Shown here: positions 6,234 to 9,756 of the stretch, piece by piece | Layout of the letters: every line of letters starts with the position of its first letter | Position numbering within the stretch: position 1 is the stretch's first letter | Assembly: GCA_002391465.1 (NCBI GenBank) | Contig: DGFC01000011.1 | Location: forward strand, 1-9,756 | Length of the DNA stretch: 9,756 nucleotides | Origin: Firmicutes bacterium UBA3910 | GTDB taxonomy: Bacteria > Bacillota > Limnochordia > Darwinibacteriales > Darwinibacteriaceae | Reading direction: 5' to 3' | Translations under genes and position numbers: made by a program | Notes under the pieces: generated by a model | The model's input: the letters and a program-made list of their open reading frames with translations, nothing else | Told to the model about the DNA's origin: nothing | Database searches by the model: none

Positions 6234-7343
6234 ATGGAAACAACAAAAATCGCATTTGTCGGTGTGGGAGACATCAGCGGCATCTATCTGAAAAACATCA
6301 CAGAACTGTTCAAAGAACTCGAGATCGTGGGTGTATGTGACCTAGTGAGGGAAAAAGCCGAAAGGGCAGCGGAGAAATACAACATCCCCAAGATTTATGA
6401 CACCATGTACGATGCCTTTGCCGATCCTGAGGTTGACATTATCCTGAACTTAACTAGGCCTTATGAGCACTTTGAAGTGACTAAGGCAGCCTTAGAAGCT
6501 GGCAAGCACGTCTATTCTGAAAAACCGCTGGGCGCAACAAAAGAAGAAGGGGAACAGCTGGTGGCCCTAGCCAAGGAGAAGGGCTTAAGCATCGGCGGAG
6601 CGCCCGATACCTTCATGGGTGCCTCTATTCAAACGTGCCGTAAGTTGATTGACGATGGTTTTATCGGTGAGCCCTTGGGTTTCAGCGCTGCCATGGTCTG
6701 TCGCGGGCATGAGAGCTGGCATCCGGATCCAGCCTTTTACTATCAGTTCGGCGGTGGACCCATGATGGATATGGGACCATACTACCTGACCGCCCTAGTC
6801 AACATGTTGGGCAGGGTAAAGGCAGTAACAGGTGTTACCAAAACATCCTTCCCCCAGCGGGTTATTACCAGCCAACCTTTAGCCGGAACGGTTGTTGATG
6901 TGGAAGTACCTACCCATATCATCGGGATTTTGGAACTGGACAATGGTGTAGTGGGCAGCCTTACCACCACCTTCGATGTGGTCTACAACAACCAAGCAAG
7001 CTTTGAGATCTATGGCTCTGAGGGCACCTTGGTCGTGCCGGACCCGAACTTCTTCGGCCAAAGCATTTACCTACTGCGCCCAGAGACGAGAGAATACAAA
7101 GAGATGCCCCTCCTCTTCGACTACAAAGAGAACTCCCGGGGTTTAGGCTTAGCCGATATGGCGGCAGCTTTGAAGCGGAATCGTCCCATTCGGGCCAACA
7201 TGGAGCAGACCTTCCATGTGCTTGATGTGATGACAGCGTTTGAGCGCAGCAGCCAGAAGCAGGCCCGGGAAGAGATCACCTCTCCCTATGAGAGAACCGC
7301 ACCCATGGTCAAAGCTGACGTATTGGGGATAATTAAAGACTAA
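6234..7343 (+). CDS. Second Gfo/Idh/MocA-family oxidoreductase, Asp-Tyr active-site type
   Basis: Predicted cytoplasmic NAD(P)-dependent sugar oxidoreductase, 369 residues. It has a Rossmann motif GVGDISG (10-16), an Asp after the second strand (GVCDLVRE, D36) and SEKPLG at 95-100 with K97. The C-terminal domain reads GGGPMMDMGPYYL (173-185), so a Tyr (Y183) stands where many relatives, including the gene upstream, have His; D179 is kept. This variant is frequent in one branch of the family and does not by itself mean an inactive enzyme. APDTFMGASIQTCRKLID (123-140) is also typical of that branch. AGGAGGG at 6222-6228 supports the ATG at 6234. Sequence divergence from its neighbour shows that this is not a recent tandem duplication. 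The two probably catalyse different steps, such as oxidation and later reduction with cofactor recycling. Confidence 0.92.
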   Translation: METTKIAFVGVGDISGIYLKNITELFKELEIVGVCDLVREKAERAAEKYNIPKIYDTMYDAFADPEVDIILNLTRPYEHFEVTKAALEAGKHVYSEKPLGATKEEGEQLVALAKEKGLSIGGAPDTFMGASIQTCRKLIDDGFIGEPLGFSAAMVCRGHESWHPDPAFYYQFGGGPMMDMGPYYLTALVNMLGRVKAVTGVTKTSFPQRVITSQPLAGTVVDVEVPTHIIGILELDNGVVGSLTTTFDVVYNNQASFEIYGSEGTLVVPDPNFFGQSIYLLRPETREYKEMPLLFDYKENSRGLGLADMAAALKRNRPIRANMEQTFHVLDVMTAFERSSQKQAREEITSPYERTAPMVKADVLGIIKD

Positions 7344-7349
7344 AGGAGG
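7342..7349 (+). promoter_or_regulatory. Ribosome binding site that decides the TIM-barrel gene start
   Basis: AAAGGAGG overlaps the stop of the preceding gene. It is eight bases from the ATG at 7358 but only two from the in-frame GTG at 7352, so ATG 7358 is the better start. Confidence 0.75.
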
Positions 7350-7357
7350 CTGTGGCG

Positions 7358-8176
7358 ATGAAGGTAGCCTATACGGGCTGGACATGGTTAGTCAACCACC
7401 AAGACAACCACAAGTGGGAATTTGAGCAGTTCCTGAAGGAAGTATCCGACCTGGGCTATGAAGCGGTGGAGAACTTCGCTTTTATCAAGAAGTACTTCGA
7501 TAACGATGCCGATGCGGTAAAGGAGCTTCTGGATAAGTACAACCTGGAAATGGCCAATCTCTACCTCCACTACTCGGACGACCCGGAGCAGGATTTCAAA
7601 AACGCGGTGGACTATGCAGACTTCATGAAAAAAATAGGCGCGACCTACATGAACCTGCAGGCAGTAATGTGGCGCGATCCGCCTAACGACCGCCCCATGG
7701 ACAAGGAGAAAATCCTGGCCTACGCGGAGCTCAGCAACAAGATCGGTAAATTGTGCAAAGAAAACGGCTTAGTTGCCTGTTTCCATCCCCATGCCAACAC
7801 GGCCATTTACAAAGAGGAGGAAATAGATTATTTCTTAGCCAATACCGATCCGGAACTGGTTTCCCTCTGCCTTGATACCGCCCATACCAATTTGGCCGGT
7901 ATGGACTGTGTCCAGGCTTTTGCAAAATACGTCGACCGTATTGCCTATGTCCACTTCAAAGATGTGGATCCAGATGAGAGTCTGAATCCGGAATGGCCCA
8001 TGCACCGTTTCCGGCCTTTGGGCTACGGTACCATCGACTTCAAGGGCGTTTACAACGTCCTGAAGAACAACGGTTACGACGGCGTGATTTGTGTTGAACT
8101 TGACAATCCGCCGGTGTGTAATTACAAAGCAGCCATGGACTCCAGGATTTACCTACGCAATGTAATCGGAATCTAA
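7358..8176 (+). CDS. Sugar phosphate isomerase/epimerase-like TIM barrel (IolE/IolI family)
   Basis: Single-domain xylose isomerase-like TIM barrel (AP endonuclease family 2 fold) of 272 residues, a normal length. Members include inosose dehydratase IolE, inosose isomerase IolI, hydroxypyruvate isomerase, tagatose/psicose epimerases and some 3-keto-glycoside-cleaving enzymes. Motifs, counted from ATG 7358: HPHANT (143-148), CLDTAH (171-176, with D173 and H176), YVHFKD (197-202, H199) and GVICVELD (242-249, E247). D173, H199 and E247 are likely metal ligands. RPLGYGTIDF (219-228) resembles the G-x-G loop of the IolE/IolI group. It lies 14 bases after the second oxidoreductase and 19 before xylB, so it is co-transcribed and probably translationally linked. 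The pairing with two MocA-type oxidoreductases implies a keto-sugar or inosose-like intermediate. Exact reaction unknown. Confidence 0.88.
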   Translation: MKVAYTGWTWLVNHQDNHKWEFEQFLKEVSDLGYEAVENFAFIKKYFDNDADAVKELLDKYNLEMANLYLHYSDDPEQDFKNAVDYADFMKKIGATYMNLQAVMWRDPPNDRPMDKEKILAYAELSNKIGKLCKENGLVACFHPHANTAIYKEEEIDYFLANTDPELVSLCLDTAHTNLAGMDCVQAFAKYVDRIAYVHFKDVDPDESLNPEWPMHRFRPLGYGTIDFKGVYNVLKNNGYDGVICVELDNPPVCNYKAAMDSRIYLRNVIGI

Positions 8177-8180
8177 TTGG

Positions 8181-8190
8181 AAGGGGAGGT
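8181..8190 (+). promoter_or_regulatory. Ribosome binding site of xylB
   Basis: AAGGGGAGGT precedes the GTG at 8196 by five bases, selecting this non-ATG start, which gives the canonical FGGY-kinase opening. Confidence 0.75.
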
Positions 8191-8195
8191 TTACT

Positions 8196-9695
8196 GTGGG
8201 TTATCTTTTAGGTCTTGATATTGGTACTTCAGCGGTTAAGGCCCTGCTGTTAAAGGTCAGCGGCGAGCTGGTGGGCGATGCTTCGGCAGAGTATCCGCTC
8301 TTTTCGCCCCGTCCGGGCTGGTCTGAGCAGAATCCCGAAGATATGTGGCAGGCCACCGTGGAAGCAATTAAACGTGTCTTAGGGGAATACGGGGTTGATC
8401 CCGCTTCCATTCGGGGCATCGGCCTTTCGGGCCAGATGCACAGCTCCGTCTTTCTGGACAGTGAGTACAATGTTATCAGGCGCGCAATTTTGTGGAATGA
8501 CGTGCGCACAACTGCCCAGTGCCGTTACATTGAAGAAACAGTGGGCAAAGATCTCCTCAACTCTGAGGTCTGCAACCCGGCGCTGGAAGGGTTTACCCTG
8601 CCAAAGGTGCTTTGGCTCAGGGATAACGAACCGGAGAACTTTGAAAAGGTTCGCTGGCTTGTTCTGCCCAAGGACTATGTCCGTTTCCGTTTGACCAATG
8701 AGCTGAATATGGAAGTATCGGACGCCGCCGGCATGCTCATGATGAACGTGCGGGAGCAGGTTTGGTCTGAACCGGTCCTATCCAAATTAGGTCTTTCCAC
8801 CGAGATTCTACCGCCTATCGTTCAGTCGTCAGAAGTGACCGGCACAGTAACGAAAGAAGCTGCTGCGGCAACAGGCCTGAAGGAAGGCACTCCCGTTGTT
8901 GGTGGTGGCGCTGACAACGCCTGCGGAGCAGTTGGTTCCGGTGTTGTTATTCCCGGTAGGGGTATGGTCAGCTTGGGTACAAGCGGCGTTATCCTAGCTC
9001 ACCTTGCCGCACCAAAATTGGTCACTGAGGGTACTGTCCATATGTTCAACAGCAGTGTGCCCAATGAGTTCTACATGATGGGCGTTATGCTCTCGGCAGG
9101 TTTATCCTTCAGCTGGCTGCGTAAACAGCTGGGTCGGGAAGCTTCCTCCTACAGCGAGTTGACCGAAGAGGCAGCCAGTGTGCCTCCGGGCAGCAGGGGC
9201 TTGGTCTTCCTGCCTTACCTGACAGGTGAAAGGACTCCCCACGGCGATGCCAATGCCAGGGGCAGCTTTGTGGGTCTGAGCGCTACTACCGGCCAGCCAG
9301 AGTTAATCCGGGCGGTTCTGGAGGGTGTAGCCTTTGGCTTTAACGATTCGGTTAAACTGCTCCGTTCAGCAGGTTGGGAAGGAACCTCCCTGCGGGCATT
9401 GGGCGGCGGGGCAAGATCGCCTCTCTGGAAGGAGATCATTGCCAGCGCCACCAACCTTGCGCTGGAAGAGATCAACATTGATGAAGGGCCTGCCCTCGGT
9501 GCAGCCATTCTAGCCGGTGTGGGTACAGGCGTCTATGCTAGCGTGCCTGAGGCTGCTGACAGCATCATTAAGGTGGAACGGGTAGTAGAGCCGAACCCAG
9601 AGTGGGTTGAGATTTACAGCGAGCTCTATGAGGTGTATGCGGGTCTTTACACGGCTTTGAAGCCTTCCTTTGACCGGTTAGTCCGCTTCGCCTAG
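8196..9695 (+). CDS. xylB: Xylulokinase (FGGY family)
   Basis: Phosphorylates D-xylulose to D-xylulose 5-phosphate with ATP, sending pentose into the pentose phosphate or phosphoketolase route. The 499-residue protein has the two-lobed FGGY layout. LDIGTSAVKALL (7-18, D8) is the first phosphate loop; SGQMHSSVFLD (78-88) carries the Met-His substrate residues of XylB (M81, H82); WND is at 100-102; GGGADNACGAVGSG (236-249) carries the likely catalytic base D240; SLGTSG is at 259-264. In the second lobe FLPYLTGERTPH, GLSATTGQPELIRAVLEGVAFGF and the ATP-site run ALGGGARSPLW are present. The xylulokinase-type QMHS motif favours this over glycerol, ribulo- or gluconokinase. The gene ends with TAG at 9693 and is complete. 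It is last in the four-gene unit rather than next to xylA. Followed only by low-complexity sequence. Confidence 0.96.
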   Translation: MGYLLGLDIGTSAVKALLLKVSGELVGDASAEYPLFSPRPGWSEQNPEDMWQATVEAIKRVLGEYGVDPASIRGIGLSGQMHSSVFLDSEYNVIRRAILWNDVRTTAQCRYIEETVGKDLLNSEVCNPALEGFTLPKVLWLRDNEPENFEKVRWLVLPKDYVRFRLTNELNMEVSDAAGMLMMNVREQVWSEPVLSKLGLSTEILPPIVQSSEVTGTVTKEAAAATGLKEGTPVVGGGADNACGAVGSGVVIPGRGMVSLGTSGVILAHLAAPKLVTEGTVHMFNSSVPNEFYMMGVMLSAGLSFSWLRKQLGREASSYSELTEEAASVPPGSRGLVFLPYLTGERTPHGDANARGSFVGLSATTGQPELIRAVLEGVAFGFNDSVKLLRSAGWEGTSLRALGGGARSPLWKEIIASATNLALEEINIDEGPALGAAILAGVGTGVYASVPEAADSIIKVERVVEPNPEWVEIYSELYEVYAGLYTALKPSFDRLVRFA

Positions 9696-9711
9696 TGTTT
9701 GTGGAAGGTTA

Positions 9712-9756
9712 GGGGGGGGGGTTTTTTTTTTTTTTCCCCCCCCTTTTTTTTTTTTT
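9712..9756. repeat. Homopolymer blocks at the window end, probable artefact
   Basis: Ten G, fourteen T, eight C and thirteen T in succession. In form this mimics an intrinsic terminator (G stem, T loop, C stem, T tail) and it lies 16 bases after the xylB stop. Four pure homopolymers in a row at a sequence end are nevertheless far more likely a read or assembly artefact than native DNA. Confidence 0.7.

Noticed and set aside
7352..7357. GTG at 7352 as the start of the TIM-barrel gene
   Set aside because: Only two bases from the ribosome binding site; ATG at 7358 has normal spacing and gives the expected N-terminus.
1..9756. CRISPR array, tRNA, rRNA, transposase or phage genes
   Set aside because: No regularly spaced direct repeats, no tRNA-like cloverleaf, and no transposase or phage protein motifs were seen in any part of the window.

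Overview
The window looks like a carbohydrate-utilisation locus from a Gram-positive anaerobe of the Bacillota. The reasons are strong AGGAGG-type ribosome binding sites before almost every gene, frequent GTG starts, tight co-directional gene packing, a PTS permease, and xylan-sugar genes in a Clostridia/Limnochordia-like style. The phylum-level guess is inference; no rRNA or phylogenetic marker is present. All seven confident genes are on the + strand, and the left edge cuts into a gene.

Layout. (1) 1-1695: the C-terminal four fifths of a GH67 alpha-glucuronidase, which removes (4-O-methyl)glucuronic acid from xylo-oligosaccharides. (2) 1795-3114: xylose isomerase xylA, with codon use typical of a highly expressed gene. 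(3) 3115-3570: a 456-base stretch with a terminator-like hairpin, a weak unassigned reading frame and a second GC-rich hairpin. (4) 3571-4824: a galactitol-family PTS EIIC permease with no EIIA or EIIB beside it. (5) 4825-5120: an intergenic region with a 13-bp hairpin, a small GC hairpin and a probable promoter overlapping a GntR-like palindrome. (6) 5121-9695: a compact four-gene unit of two different Gfo/Idh/MocA oxidoreductases, an IolE/IolI-like TIM-barrel isomerase/epimerase, and xylulokinase xylB. (7) 9712-9756: homopolymer runs at the window end, probably an assembly or sequencing artefact.

How it fits together. GH67 frees uronic acid and unsubstituted xylo-oligomers. Xylosidases, not seen here, would give xylose. 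XylA converts xylose to xylulose, and XylB phosphorylates it to xylulose 5-phosphate for the pentose phosphate pathway. Between xylA and xylB sits a module (EIIC plus oxidoreductase, oxidoreductase and TIM barrel) that classical xylose catabolism does not need. Its position suggests a second substrate that either joins the pathway at xylulose or comes from the xylan side chain. The most interesting, but unproven, idea is that the oxidoreductase/epimerase trio processes 4-O-methylglucuronate or another modified sugar by an oxidation/elimination/reduction scheme. Each component family is well known, and no plainly new protein fold or mobile element is visible.
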